Positions 1 to 6,593 of a stretch of 8,859 nt of DNA are shown here, one piece after another. The notes beneath the pieces are model-generated. The model was not told the DNA's origin, searched no databases, and worked only from the letters and a program-made list of their open reading frames with translations. The position numbers and the translations under genes were made by a program. Source of the stretch: Spirochaetales bacterium (lineage in GTDB: Bacteria; Spirochaetota; Spirochaetia; DSM-16054; Sediminispirochaetaceae). Location: contig JAASTM010000062.1 in assembly GCA_021767325.1 (NCBI GenBank), positions 1 through 8,859 on the forward strand, given 5' to 3'. Numbering within the stretch: position 1 is the first letter of the stretch; every line of letters starts with the position of its first letter.

Positions 1-1385
1 ACTTCGCCGGAACGAACACCATCCATACCGCGGACCGCCTGAATATTCATATCCGGCAGCTCTTTTCCGGTTACGAAGTTATAGGCAGTTCGCAGGGCCG
101 CTTCCATCACACCTCCGGTGTTACCAAAGATGGTACCGGCACCGGAATACTTGCCAATCGGGCTGTCGGCCGCTTCGTCGGGCAGAGTGTTGAAATCGAT
201 ACCGGCTGAACGGATCAGACGGGCCAGCTCGCGGGTAGTCAGGACTACATCCACATCCTGTTCGCCGGAAGAGTACATTTTCTCACAGCGGGTGATTTCG
301 TACTTCTTGGCGGTACAGGGCATAATTGCCGCCGAGTAGATCTCGGCCGGGCTTTTATTGATCTTCTCCGCATAGTAGGTTTTGGTAACGGCCCCCTGCA
401 TCATCATCGGCGATTTCGCGGTGGAGAAATTGGGGATCATATCCGGAAAGTACTTCTCCATATAGTCGGTCCATGCGGGGCAGCAGCTGGTCAGCTGGGG
501 CATATCGCCGGACCCCTGGGTCAGACGCTGTACGAACTCGGTAGCCTCTTCCATGATGGTGAGGTCGGCCGAGAAGTTCGTGTCGAAGACCGCATCTACG
601 CCGAGCCGTCTGAGGGCGGAATAGATCTTACCGGTCGAAATCTCGCCCGGCTCATAACCGAAGGCCTCGCCCAGGGCTACTCGTACTGCCGGTGCAATCT
701 GTACGGCCACGTATTTGTTCTCATCTCGAATTGCGGCCAGCAGCTTTCTGGTTTCGTCTTTTTCATAGATAGCACCCACCGGGCAGTGCGCTGAGCACTG
801 ACCGCACTTGATACAGGGGCTGTCAGCCAGGGCTGCATCGGCGGCCGGTGCAATCCGGGTGTTTTCACCCCGTCCGACGAACTCCAGGGCCCATACATCC
901 TGCAGCATCTGGCAGACATTTGCACAGCGGCCGCAGTTTACGCACTTCTCGGGGTTTAGAATAATCGAGGGAGTCGAATCGTCCTTCGGCAGATCCCGCA
1001 GGCGCTCCTCGTATGGTTGCTCGCGGATACCGTAGTTGGCCGCCAGGGACTGCAGTTCGCAGTTCTGGTTCCGGCCGCACATCAGGCAGTCGTTGGGATG
1101 GGTCGAAAGGATGAGCTCGATGACCGTTTTTCTTATTTCGTGCAGCTCGGGATCGTGGGTAATAATTCCCATACCCTCGGATACTGCAGTTGCACATGCC
1201 CGCACCATCTTGGGAGAATTCTCCATCTTGACCACACATATTCCGCAGGCCGCCCAGGCCGGCAGATCCGAGTGGTAACAGAGGGTCGGGATATTTACAT
1301 TCATTTGCTTCGCCGCATCCAGTATGGTAGTTCCCGCCTCTACCTCTAAGGGCTGGCCGTTGATTTTTATGTTTACAGTTTTCAC
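1..1385 (-). CDS. hndD: [FeFe] hydrogenase catalytic subunit, HndD/HydA type (C-terminus beyond window)
   Basis: Catalytic subunit of a soluble NAD(P)H-linked [FeFe] hydrogenase; it makes or consumes H2 at the H-cluster. I place the start at GTG 1385, behind GGAGG (1391-1395) with 5-base spacing; 461 codons are present before the window ends. Domains in order: NuoG-like [2Fe-2S] with C36, C47, C50, C64; His-Cys3 [4Fe-4S] with H96, C100, C103, C109; two [4Fe-4S] clusters of ferredoxin type, C148/151/154/158 and C191/194/197/201; then the H-cluster domain. H-cluster motif 1 is TSCCPAW (299-305, C301 and C302), motif 2 is MPCTAKKYE (355-363), and GNTGGVMEAALR begins at 421. The third cysteine motif (MACPxGC type) should lie past the edge. 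Both cysteines of motif 1 are present, as in prototypical active enzymes, so this is unlikely to be a sensory variant. It is the last visible gene of the operon, 24 bases after hndC. Confidence 0.95.
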   Translation of the reverse strand, partial: MKTVNIKINGQPLEVEAGTTILDAAKQMNVNIPTLCYHSDLPAWAACGICVVKMENSPKMVRACATAVSEGMGIITHDPELHEIRKTVIELILSTHPNDCLMCGRNQNCELQSLAANYGIREQPYEERLRDLPKDDSTPSIILNPEKCVNCGRCANVCQMLQDVWALEFVGRGENTRIAPAADAALADSPCIKCGQCSAHCPVGAIYEKDETRKLLAAIRDENKYVAVQIAPAVRVALGEAFGYEPGEISTGKIYSALRRLGVDAVFDTNFSADLTIMEEATEFVQRLTQGSGDMPQLTSCCPAWTDYMEKYFPDMIPNFSTAKSPMMMQGAVTKTYYAEKINKSPAEIYSAAIMPCTAKKYEITRCEKMYSSGEQDVDVVLTTRELARLIRSAGIDFNTLPDEAADSPIGKYSGAGTIFGNTGGVMEAALRTAYNFVTGKELPDMNIQAVRGMDGVRSGE

Positions 1386-1409
1386 TGGTTCCTCCTTCAC
1401 TAAATGTGC

Positions 1410-3200
1410 TTATCGCACGTAGACCGCATCGAACTTACATGCGTTGTAACACTCACCGCACTTGATACAGATATCCTGATCAATACTGTGCAGCTGCCGA
1501 ATCTCGCCGCTGATGGCGTTTACCGGACATCGGCGGGCACACAGACCACAACCGATACACTTGTCGGCCAGGATGTGGTAGGAGATCAGCTTCTTACAGT
1601 GGCCGGAGGGACAACGCTGATCCTTTATATGTGCCTTGTACTCGTCCTCGAAGTAAGTCATCGTCGATATAATCGGGTTCGGAGCAGTCTGTCCGAGACC
1701 ACAGAGGGATGCCTTTTGCATGGCATGGGCAATCGATTTGATCTTCTCCAGATCCTCCATCTCGCCCTCACCTTCGGTGATGCGGTCGAGAATGTTGTAG
1801 AGAGTACGTCCGCCGACCCGACAGGGGGCGCACTTACCACAGGACTCATCAACAGTAAATCCGAGGTAGAACTTGGACACGTCGACCATACAGTCGTCCT
1901 CGTCCATTACGATCATACCCCCTGAACCCATAATGGAGCCGAGTTCCTGCAGATGTACATAGTCGATGGGGGTGTCGAGATAATCTTTGGTAATTACACC
2001 GCCGGAAGGTCCGCCGGTCTGTACCGCTTTGAATTCCTTGCCGTTGGGGATACCGCCGCCGATATCGAAGACGATCTCCCGCAGGGTTGTTCCCATCGGA
2101 ACCTCGACCAGACCGGAGTTTCTGATTTTACCGGTGAGGGCGAAAACCTTGGTACCCTTGGAGTCCTCGGTACCGATTTTAGAAAACCATTCGCCCCCCT
2201 TCATTACGATGATGGGAACATTGGCCCAGGTTTCTACGTTATTGATAACCGTCGGCTGACCGAATACACCCTTGGTAGCGGGGAATGGAGGCCGGGGAGT
2301 CGGCATACCGCGTTCACCTTCTATCGAACGCAGAAGTGCGGTTTCCTCACCACAGACAAAGGCACCGGCACCCAGACGAATCTCGATATCGAAGCTGAAA
2401 CCGCTGTCCAGGATATTATCACCCAGGACCCCGTATTCACGGGCCTGTTGCATTGCAATTTTCAATCGTCGAATTGCCAGGGGATACTCGGCGCGGATGT
2501 AGATATATCCGTAATTCGCTCCGGTGGTATAACCGGCTATCGTCATCGCTTCGAGAATACTGTGCGGGTCGCCTTCGAGGGTACTGCGGTCCATATAGGC
2601 ACCGGGGTCCCCTTCGTCGGCGTTACACACTACATATTTTTGATCGTTTTCTACCTGCTTGGTGAAGTTCCACTTCATCCAGGTCGGAAAACCGGCTCCG
2701 CCGCGACCGCGCAGCCCCGACTTTTTCAGCTCTTCGATGATGTCATCGGGCTTCATTTCAAACAGGGCCTTTTCAAGAGCCACATACCCGTCACGGCCGA
2801 GATACTCATCGATATTCTCAGGATTGATGAGTCCACAGTTGCGCAACACCACGCGAAACTGTTTCTGATAAAAATCCATCTCATCGATCTGAGCGCGCTT
2901 CTTGCTTTCGGCCTTATTGTAGAGCAGCCGGCTTACCTCACGTCCCTTCACGAGATGTTCGGAAACTATCTCTTTTGCATCCTCAGGATTCACTTGTACG
3001 TAAAACGACTCGTCGGGAAGCACCTTTACGATCGGGCCCTGTTCACAGAAACCGAAACAACCGGTTTTTACCACCTGAACCTTGTCTTTCACTCCCTGAT
3101 GTTCACATTCGTGCATCAGGTTTTTGTAAATCTGATCTGCTTTAGCGGCTTCACAACCAGTACCGCCGCATACAAGCACAAAATTTGTAAATGCCGCCAT
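1410..3200 (-). CDS. hndC: NuoF-like flavoprotein subunit of the [FeFe] hydrogenase (HndC/HydB)
   Basis: This is the NAD(P)H-binding, FMN-carrying subunit that passes electrons to or from the hydrogenase subunit and is the proposed bifurcation site in HydABC enzymes. The 596 residues match the long HydB/HndC architecture. An N-terminal thioredoxin-like [2Fe-2S] domain has C11, C16, C48, C52. The NuoF core has the glycine-rich GRGGAGFP (165-172) and NADEGDPGAY (193-202), which form the NADH/FMN site. An N3-type [4Fe-4S] site has C454, C457, C460 and C500. A C-terminal two-cluster ferredoxin domain has C548/551/554/558 and C578/581/584/588. The ATG shares its A with the hndB stop (TAATG) and has GGGAGG about 8 bases upstream. 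Cofactor preference between NADH and NADPH cannot be read from what I see. All expected cluster ligands are present, so the subunit looks intact. Confidence 0.96.
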   Translation of the reverse strand: MAAFTNFVLVCGGTGCEAAKADQIYKNLMHECEHQGVKDKVQVVKTGCFGFCEQGPIVKVLPDESFYVQVNPEDAKEIVSEHLVKGREVSRLLYNKAESKKRAQIDEMDFYQKQFRVVLRNCGLINPENIDEYLGRDGYVALEKALFEMKPDDIIEELKKSGLRGRGGAGFPTWMKWNFTKQVENDQKYVVCNADEGDPGAYMDRSTLEGDPHSILEAMTIAGYTTGANYGYIYIRAEYPLAIRRLKIAMQQAREYGVLGDNILDSGFSFDIEIRLGAGAFVCGEETALLRSIEGERGMPTPRPPFPATKGVFGQPTVINNVETWANVPIIVMKGGEWFSKIGTEDSKGTKVFALTGKIRNSGLVEVPMGTTLREIVFDIGGGIPNGKEFKAVQTGGPSGGVITKDYLDTPIDYVHLQELGSIMGSGGMIVMDEDDCMVDVSKFYLGFTVDESCGKCAPCRVGGRTLYNILDRITEGEGEMEDLEKIKSIAHAMQKASLCGLGQTAPNPIISTMTYFEDEYKAHIKDQRCPSGHCKKLISYHILADKCIGCGLCARRCPVNAISGEIRQLHSIDQDICIKCGECYNACKFDAVYVR

Positions 3201-3595
3201 TACTGCTTGCCTCCCTCTTCTACAATATCAGCCGCCGGACGATCGAAAACGTGATCGTTGACCATAGTCTTGTTCAGGACATGCTTGCGGATGATCTTGC
3301 GGGCAATCTCGGGATCGACCTTTCCGTAAATTACATCGGGCATATCCGGCATTATCACTTCAACCGTCGGCTCCACGTAACACAATCCCATGCAGCCGGT
3401 TTGAGTAACCTTCACGCTGCTCAGGTCTTGCTCGTCGAGCTCCTCCATGAATGCATCGAGGGTTTCTTTGGCACCAGCGGCAATTCCACAGGTGCCCATT
3501 CCTACAATTATCTGTATATCTTTGTTATCCGTACTTCGTCGGGACAAACTTTTTTTCTGTTCTTCCCGCAGTTTTCGCAATTCTTCAAGAGTCAT
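3200..3595 (-). CDS. hndB: Thioredoxin-like [2Fe-2S] ferredoxin-domain subunit, HndB type
   Basis: Small accessory subunit (131 residues) related to HndB of Desulfovibrio NAD(P)-linked hydrogenases. After a charged helical N-terminus (about 1-25) comes the thioredoxin-like ferredoxin fold: GMGTCGIAAGA (32-42) with C36, then TGCMGLCYVEP (66-76) with C68 and C72. These are the only three cysteines; the position where a fourth ligand would be expected is within CGIAAGA and carries no Cys. I recall the CGIAAGA form being common in this family, so this is probably a family trait rather than damage. The role is likely electron transfer or a structural and regulatory part of the complex, but it is not proven for this protein. 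The start ATG has AGGAG 6 bases upstream. It lies 16 bases after the ATPase gene and overlaps hndC by one base, which suggests stoichiometric co-translation. Confidence 0.88.
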   Translation of the reverse strand: MTLEELRKLREEQKKSLSRRSTDNKDIQIIVGMGTCGIAAGAKETLDAFMEELDEQDLSSVKVTQTGCMGLCYVEPTVEVIMPDMPDVIYGKVDPEIARKIIRKHVLNKTMVNDHVFDRPAADIVEEGGKQ

Positions 3596-3611
3596 AACTT
3601 ACTCCTTTACA

Positions 3612-4187
3612 CTAATTCTTCCGGCCTACGGCCTTCTCTTCCGAAACATCTTCCTGCGACCGAAGATAGGTCCGCAGCAGCTGCAGAGAACCCGAGGTCT
3701 CGAACCCTCCGACTGCATCGGCCAATTCCGATCGGGTGAGCGAGTAGGAGAAAACATTCGCACTGTCACTGTACTTCCGGTTGATCACCATTTCGTGCTC
3801 TCCTGGGTATGTCAGAGCAGCAAAAAAGGTATTGGCCACACTGCCCACCGGAGGGGTGTCGATATTGCTTTTATCAAACCGGAACTTCACAGAGGTTCCC
3901 TGCCCCTCACGTGAATCTATCTCGAATTCTCCGCCCGACATCTCTATTGCCTGGGCGAGAAATGCCAAACCTAATCCTACTTCCCGCTCAACATGCTTTA
4001 CACCATCGGTAAAAAAGGGATCCCGGGCTTTCTCCAGCTGTTCAGGGCTCATGCCGCATCCGTTGTCGGCCACAAACACCGTCAGCTCGTCCTCGGTCTC
4101 GAAAAGGTCGCACATAACCAGAGAGGACCGGGCTTCTATCGAGTTCTGCACTAGATCCAGAGCAAAATCACAGATGGTACGATGCAT
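3612..4187 (-). CDS. Stand-alone GHKL (histidine-kinase-like) ATPase in the hydrogenase operon
   Basis: A 191-residue soluble protein built around a single GHKL ATP-binding domain. The N-box is DLVQNSIEA (11-19, with N15 as the expected Mg-ATP ligand), the G1 box is DNGCGM (41-46), DPFFTDG (56-62) fits the F-box/ATP lid, and the G2 box is GLGLAF (71-76). There is no dimerisation/phosphoacceptor-His (DHp) region, no sensor and no membrane segment, so it is not a normal sensor kinase. It could be an anti-sigma-type or protein-kinase-like ATPase, or an ATP-driven assembly factor. Residues 103-191 form a non-GHKL tail of unknown function. The start overlaps the hndA stop (TAATG) and lacks a strong Shine-Dalgarno, so translation is probably coupled to hndA. 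Similar ATP-binding proteins are, to my knowledge, a recurrent feature of HydABC-type operons, but their job is not established. Fold assignment is firm; function is not. Confidence 0.9.
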   Translation of the reverse strand: MHRTICDFALDLVQNSIEARSSLVMCDLFETEDELTVFVADNGCGMSPEQLEKARDPFFTDGVKHVEREVGLGLAFLAQAIEMSGGEFEIDSREGQGTSVKFRFDKSNIDTPPVGSVANTFFAALTYPGEHEMVINRKYSDSANVFSYSLTRSELADAVGGFETSGSLQLLRTYLRSQEDVSEEKAVGRKN

Positions 4188-4672
4188 TATTTACCCTGAT
4201 ACTTCGCAAGAATTTCGGGAAGACGATCTTTAGTCAGCTTACCGTATACATCTTCACCAACGATAAGTACCGGTGCCAGACCGCAGGCTCCGACACAGCG
4301 CACCGCTTCGATGGAGAACTGTCCATCCGAAGTAACCTGGTTTACACCGATACCCAAAACCGATTCGAGCTCATTGAGTATATCTTCACCGCCCTTGAGA
4401 TAACAGGCAGTTCCCATACACACCTGGATGTTGTACTTTCCGGGCTTGTTGAGCTTGAAATAATGATAAAACGTGACGACTCCGTAGATCTTAGCCAACG
4501 GAACATTCAAAATCTTGGCTACCTTCTTTGCCGCTTCGCGCGGAATATAGCCAAACTCCTCCTGCACTCTGTGTAGGATCATGATGAGATTTCCCGGCTT
4601 CTCCCTCCACTGTTCTATGTGGTCGAGGAGTTCCTGGGAAAATGTGATCTCAGCATCGCTTTTCACAGACAT
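4187..4672 (-). CDS. hndA: NuoE-like [2Fe-2S] subunit of the [FeFe] hydrogenase (HndA/HydC)
   Basis: The 24-kDa NuoE-type subunit that carries electrons to or from the NuoF-like flavoprotein. At 161 residues it has the normal family length. The helical N-terminal half includes the family block EEFGYIPREAAKKVA (38-52) and YGVVTFYHYF (63-72). The thioredoxin-like [2Fe-2S] domain has C85-MGTA-C90 and C126-VGA-C130, the complete four-cysteine set. ATG at 4672 has GGAGG (4677-4681) 4 bases upstream. It is the first gene of the operon, and its stop overlaps the ATPase start. It is divergently arranged from rex with 346 bases between, so it is the gene most directly exposed to regulation from that gap. 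In a genome with a complex I operon NuoE could be ambiguous, but the downstream [FeFe] hydrogenase settles the assignment. Confidence 0.95.
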   Translation of the reverse strand: MSVKSDAEITFSQELLDHIEQWREKPGNLIMILHRVQEEFGYIPREAAKKVAKILNVPLAKIYGVVTFYHYFKLNKPGKYNIQVCMGTACYLKGGEDILNELESVLGIGVNQVTSDGQFSIEAVRCVGACGLAPVLIVGEDVYGKLTKDRLPEILAKYQGK

Positions 4673-4689
4673 GGAACCTCCATTTCATG

Positions 4690-4708
4690 CCACACCCCCT
4701 AGGTGCGG
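4690..4708 (-). promoter_or_regulatory. Leader hairpin just upstream of the hndA Shine-Dalgarno
   Basis: On the minus strand CCGCACC (4708-4702) can pair with GGTGTGG (4696-4690) around a 5-base loop, giving a 7-bp stem with one G-U wobble. It ends 8 bases before the GGAGG of hndA. No U-tract follows, so it is not a terminator. It could stabilise the 5' end of the operon mRNA or tune access to the ribosome site; the role is inferred only. Confidence 0.35.
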
Positions 4709-4735
4709 TAATATACTGTATTTGTATGTACCAAG

Positions 4736-4806
4736 ATAGTAGGAAATAATTAAAAAAAAATCAATAAAAAAAGCACTATTAAATCCGGATATTGTGATTT
4801 TTTCAG
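4736..4806 (-). promoter_or_regulatory. Candidate promoters of the hydrogenase operon
   Basis: Two sigma-70-like pairs can be drawn on the minus strand. One is CTGAAA (4806-4801) with a 17-base spacer and TTTAAT (4783-4778), matching 9 of 12 consensus bases. The other is TTGATT (4764-4759) with a 17-base spacer and TACTAT (4741-4736), matching 8 of 12. A Rex-like half-site TTGTGA (plus strand 4792-4797) sits in the spacer of the first. Runs of A (4752-4760 and 4766-4772 on the plus strand) flank the second and may bend DNA or act as an UP-like element. In such AT-rich DNA chance matches are expected, so the choice between them is open. Confidence 0.35.
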
Positions 4807-4853
4807 GTTTTAATTGATTTTTTGCCAAAGATCGAATATCATAAAACCAGTTA

Positions 4854-4871
4854 ATGTGAACAGCTGCACAT
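4854..4871. promoter_or_regulatory. Candidate Rex operator (18-bp inverted repeat)
   Basis: ATGTGAACAGCTGCACAT is an imperfect inverted repeat with perfect 5-bp arms (ATGTG / CACAT) and 8 bases between. Known Rex operators follow TTGTGAANNNNTTCACAA with the same 5+8+5 geometry, and this site agrees at 11 of the 14 specified bases. It lies between rex and the hydrogenase operon, 6 bases upstream of the rex promoter -35 and about 47 bases upstream of one candidate hndA -35. The same bases also fit a CRP-type site (TGTGA, six bases, TCACA) at 9 of 10 positions, so a CRP/FNR-family protein is the main alternative. Location next to rex favours Rex. Confidence 0.45.
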
Positions 4872-4877
4872 ATAAAC

Positions 4878-4905
4878 TTGACATATAGGCTTAAAACGTT
4901 ATTAT
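4878..4905 (+). promoter_or_regulatory. Promoter of rex-rmuC
   Basis: A perfect -35 TTGACA (4878-4883) is followed after 16 bases by TATTAT (4900-4905), one mismatch from the -10 consensus. Transcription would start near 4912, leaving a leader of roughly 107 bases before the rex ATG. A 7-bp inverted repeat, ACATATA (4881-4887) and TATATGT (4903-4909), spans the -35 to -10 region. The AAACC / GGTTT repeat (4911-4924) sits at the predicted start site. Both are plausible positions for repressor contact. Confidence 0.55.
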
Positions 4906-4969
4906 ATGTGAAACCATCCGGTTTAAAATGTGGGTTTGGCCAGGTATGACTCACACTTTGAATTATAAC

Positions 4970-4991
4970 AGATTTCATGTAGAAATCTACA
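4970..4991 (+). repeat. Two overlapping inverted repeats in the rex leader
   Basis: AGATTTC (4970-4976) pairs with GAAATCT (4982-4988) around a 5-base loop. TGTAGA (4978-4983) pairs with TCTACA (4986-4991) around AA. The two share bases 4982-4983 and 4986-4988, so in RNA they are mutually exclusive. They end 16 bases before the GGGGA ribosome site of rex. They may be a protein-binding palindrome in DNA or alternative leader hairpins; no function is shown. Confidence 0.4.
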
Positions 4992-5018
4992 CTTACACGA
5001 CTTAATTGGGGATTATCT

Positions 5019-5696
5019 ATGAACAAAGACTTCATTCTACGGCTGACCAAGTACAAGCGTTTACTCTACAAATTGAAGGCACTGGGTTTTGAGCGGGTAT
5101 TCTCGAACAACCTCGGTGACGCAATCGGAGTAACCCCGGCCCTTGTCCGTAAAGATTTTTCCACTCTTAACCTGCCGGGCAACAAGCGCGGCGGCTACAA
5201 TATCGACACCCTGATCGAAAAGTTAGACAAGATTCTCGGCCGGGACCGGCCGCAGCATGTGATCGTTGTTGGCTGCGGACGGATCGGAACCGCCCTGATG
5301 GAATACAGCGGCTTCAACACCGACGGAATAGAGATCGTTGCAGGTTTCGACTCACACCCGGAAAACGTCCACAACACCAGTGGTGTTCCCATCTACGGGA
5401 TGGACAAACTCGAGGAGTATGTGGAGGAACACGATATCAAAGTCGGTGTCATAGCCGTCCCCGATACCGAGGCATCCAAGGTGCTGGACCGCCTGATCGA
5501 GGCCGGAATCCGCGGAGTGTTGAACTTCGCTCCCGTCGAGCTGAAGTGTACCCGCACCGATTGCCCCGGCAGCACAACCATCCACAATGTGAACATCGCT
5601 TTAGAGCTTGAACACCTGTTTTATCAGGTCAACAGTCAAGAGGCCGAAGAGGAAGAGACCGCAGACACTGGCGAATCCGACGAAGCCGGTGAATAG
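5019..5696 (+). CDS. rex: Redox-sensing transcriptional repressor Rex
   Basis: Rex is a homodimeric repressor that binds operators when NAD+ is high and lets go when NADH rises, releasing fermentation and NADH-disposal genes. The 225 residues have the usual layout. A winged-helix DNA-binding domain covers about 5-62, with recognition segment GVTPALVRKDFS (37-48). The text after it, GNKRGGYNI (54-62), differs from the common FG.FG.RG.GYNV form. A Rossmann domain starts near 80, with the dinucleotide fingerprint GCGRIG (85-90). A C-terminal domain-swap helix comes near 195-205, and the last 18 or so residues are very acidic. GGGGA (5008-5012) lies 6 bases before the ATG. It is divergent from the hydrogenase operon, its most likely target, and a Rex-like operator lies between them. 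It probably also controls its own promoter. It forms an operon with the downstream RmuC gene. Confidence 0.95.
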   Translation: MNKDFILRLTKYKRLLYKLKALGFERVFSNNLGDAIGVTPALVRKDFSTLNLPGNKRGGYNIDTLIEKLDKILGRDRPQHVIVVGCGRIGTALMEYSGFNTDGIEIVAGFDSHPENVHNTSGVPIYGMDKLEEYVEEHDIKVGVIAVPDTEASKVLDRLIEAGIRGVLNFAPVELKCTRTDCPGSTTIHNVNIALELEHLFYQVNSQEAEEEETADTGESDEAGE

Positions 5697-5704
5697 GACC
5701 GCAT

Positions 5705-6574
5705 ATGAGTATGCCGAGTATGCCGCTGCTCATATCATGGTCTTTGAGCCTGGTGTTATTTGGCGCGCTGGTAGTGGTGCTAATCCTATGGAAGAGTAGA
5801 ACCCGGCCGAAAAGCGACTGGTCCCTCGGAGAGCTGCAGGGACGGCTCAACGAACTGGAAAAAATTTCCGGAAATCTCGAAGAACTGCGTTCGATGTTCG
5901 TCTTGCCGCGCACCCGCGGGGATGTGGGCGAAAAACTGCTGAACGAGCTGCTGCACAACTGGCTGCCGCCGGACGCCTTTGCTCTGCAGTACGGTTTCAA
6001 GGACGGAACCCGCGCCGATGCGGTCATCTTTCTGGGAAGCTACATGGTGGCGGTGGATGCCAAATTCCCCTTTCAGAGCGTCCGCGAGGTGTTCGGCGGA
6101 TCGGATGAGCAGCCGGTACCCTCCGGCCAAAAAATTCCCGCCCAGGTAAAACGCACCTTTATTCAACACGCCCGCAGCATTTCAGAGAAGTACATTCGCC
6201 CCGACCAGGGCACCCTGCAGTTTGCCCTGATGTACGTGCCCTCGGAAACCCTCTATTACAACTGCTTTGTGGAAGACAGCGAACTCTCAGCCGCCGTGTT
6301 AGCCGAAAAAGTGGTCCCGGCAGGGCCGACCAACCTGTTCCTGTATCTGCAGACAGTGGCGTACGGGCTGCGGGGCTTCAACTTTCCCAAGCAGGCCGAA
6401 GAGATAATCTCCCGGCTGACAGAGGTGCAGCAGGAGATGGCAAGCTTCGACAAGGAGCTGGCCACCGCCGCCACCCATCTGAAGAACTTTACCCGGATGT
6501 TCGATTCCCTGCTCAGCCGTTACCGCAGAATCGACAATTTGGTGAAGCGGATAGAGGACCGTCGGCATGACTAA
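5705..6574 (+). CDS. rmuC: RmuC-family membrane-anchored putative nuclease, short form
   Basis: RmuC-family proteins are predicted to limit DNA inversion or rearrangement, and their core fits a PD-(D/E)XK nuclease fold. This one has 289 residues against about 475 in E. coli; it lacks the long N-terminal coiled coil. It begins with a membrane helix (about 8-29), then a short helical linker (38-65), then the core. The core contains RGDVGEK (71-77, E76), ADAVIFL (104-110, D105), VDAKFPF (117-123, D118 and K120) and, further on, RTFIQHARSISEKYI and LMYVPSETLYY. E76, D105, D118 and K120 are the expected catalytic set. The last 75 or so residues are helical. The gap after rex is 8 bases and AGGA overlaps the rex stop, so the two are co-transcribed. 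That would place RmuC under the rex promoter; whether this matters physiologically is unknown. It ends 19 bases from the convergent phosphatase-like gene with no visible terminator. Confidence 0.87.
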   Translation: MSMPSMPLLISWSLSLVLFGALVVVLILWKSRTRPKSDWSLGELQGRLNELEKISGNLEELRSMFVLPRTRGDVGEKLLNELLHNWLPPDAFALQYGFKDGTRADAVIFLGSYMVAVDAKFPFQSVREVFGGSDEQPVPSGQKIPAQVKRTFIQHARSISEKYIRPDQGTLQFALMYVPSETLYYNCFVEDSELSAAVLAEKVVPAGPTNLFLYLQTVAYGLRGFNFPKQAEEIISRLTEVQQEMASFDKELATAATHLKNFTRMFDSLLSRYRRIDNLVKRIEDRRHD

Positions 6575-6593
6575 GCCCCTGCGGCCGGAGCTG

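Noticed and set aside
865..1239. Open frame of 124 codons on the minus strand within hndD
   Set aside because: Wrong frame within the hydrogenase gene. The true frame carries all iron-sulfur ligands and begins with GTG at 1385.
1953..3254. Long open frame of 433 codons on the plus strand
   Set aside because: It lies antisense to hndC, whose family motifs are complete, and its translation shows no recognisable domain. Long antisense frames are common opposite strongly biased coding sequence.
4929..4955. TGTG and CACA half-sites as a second Rex operator
   Set aside because: The spacing between them is 19 bases rather than 8-10, which does not fit Rex geometry.
4685..5056. Open frame of 123 codons on the minus strand crossing the hndA-rex gap and the start of rex
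   Set aside because: It runs through AT-rich non-coding DNA containing promoter elements and overlaps the rex start. Its composition reflects base content, with no recognisable domain.
6575..6593. Terminator between convergent rmuC and the EEP gene
   Set aside because: The 19 bases hold no stem with a T-run on either strand; any termination must occur inside the neighbouring coding regions.
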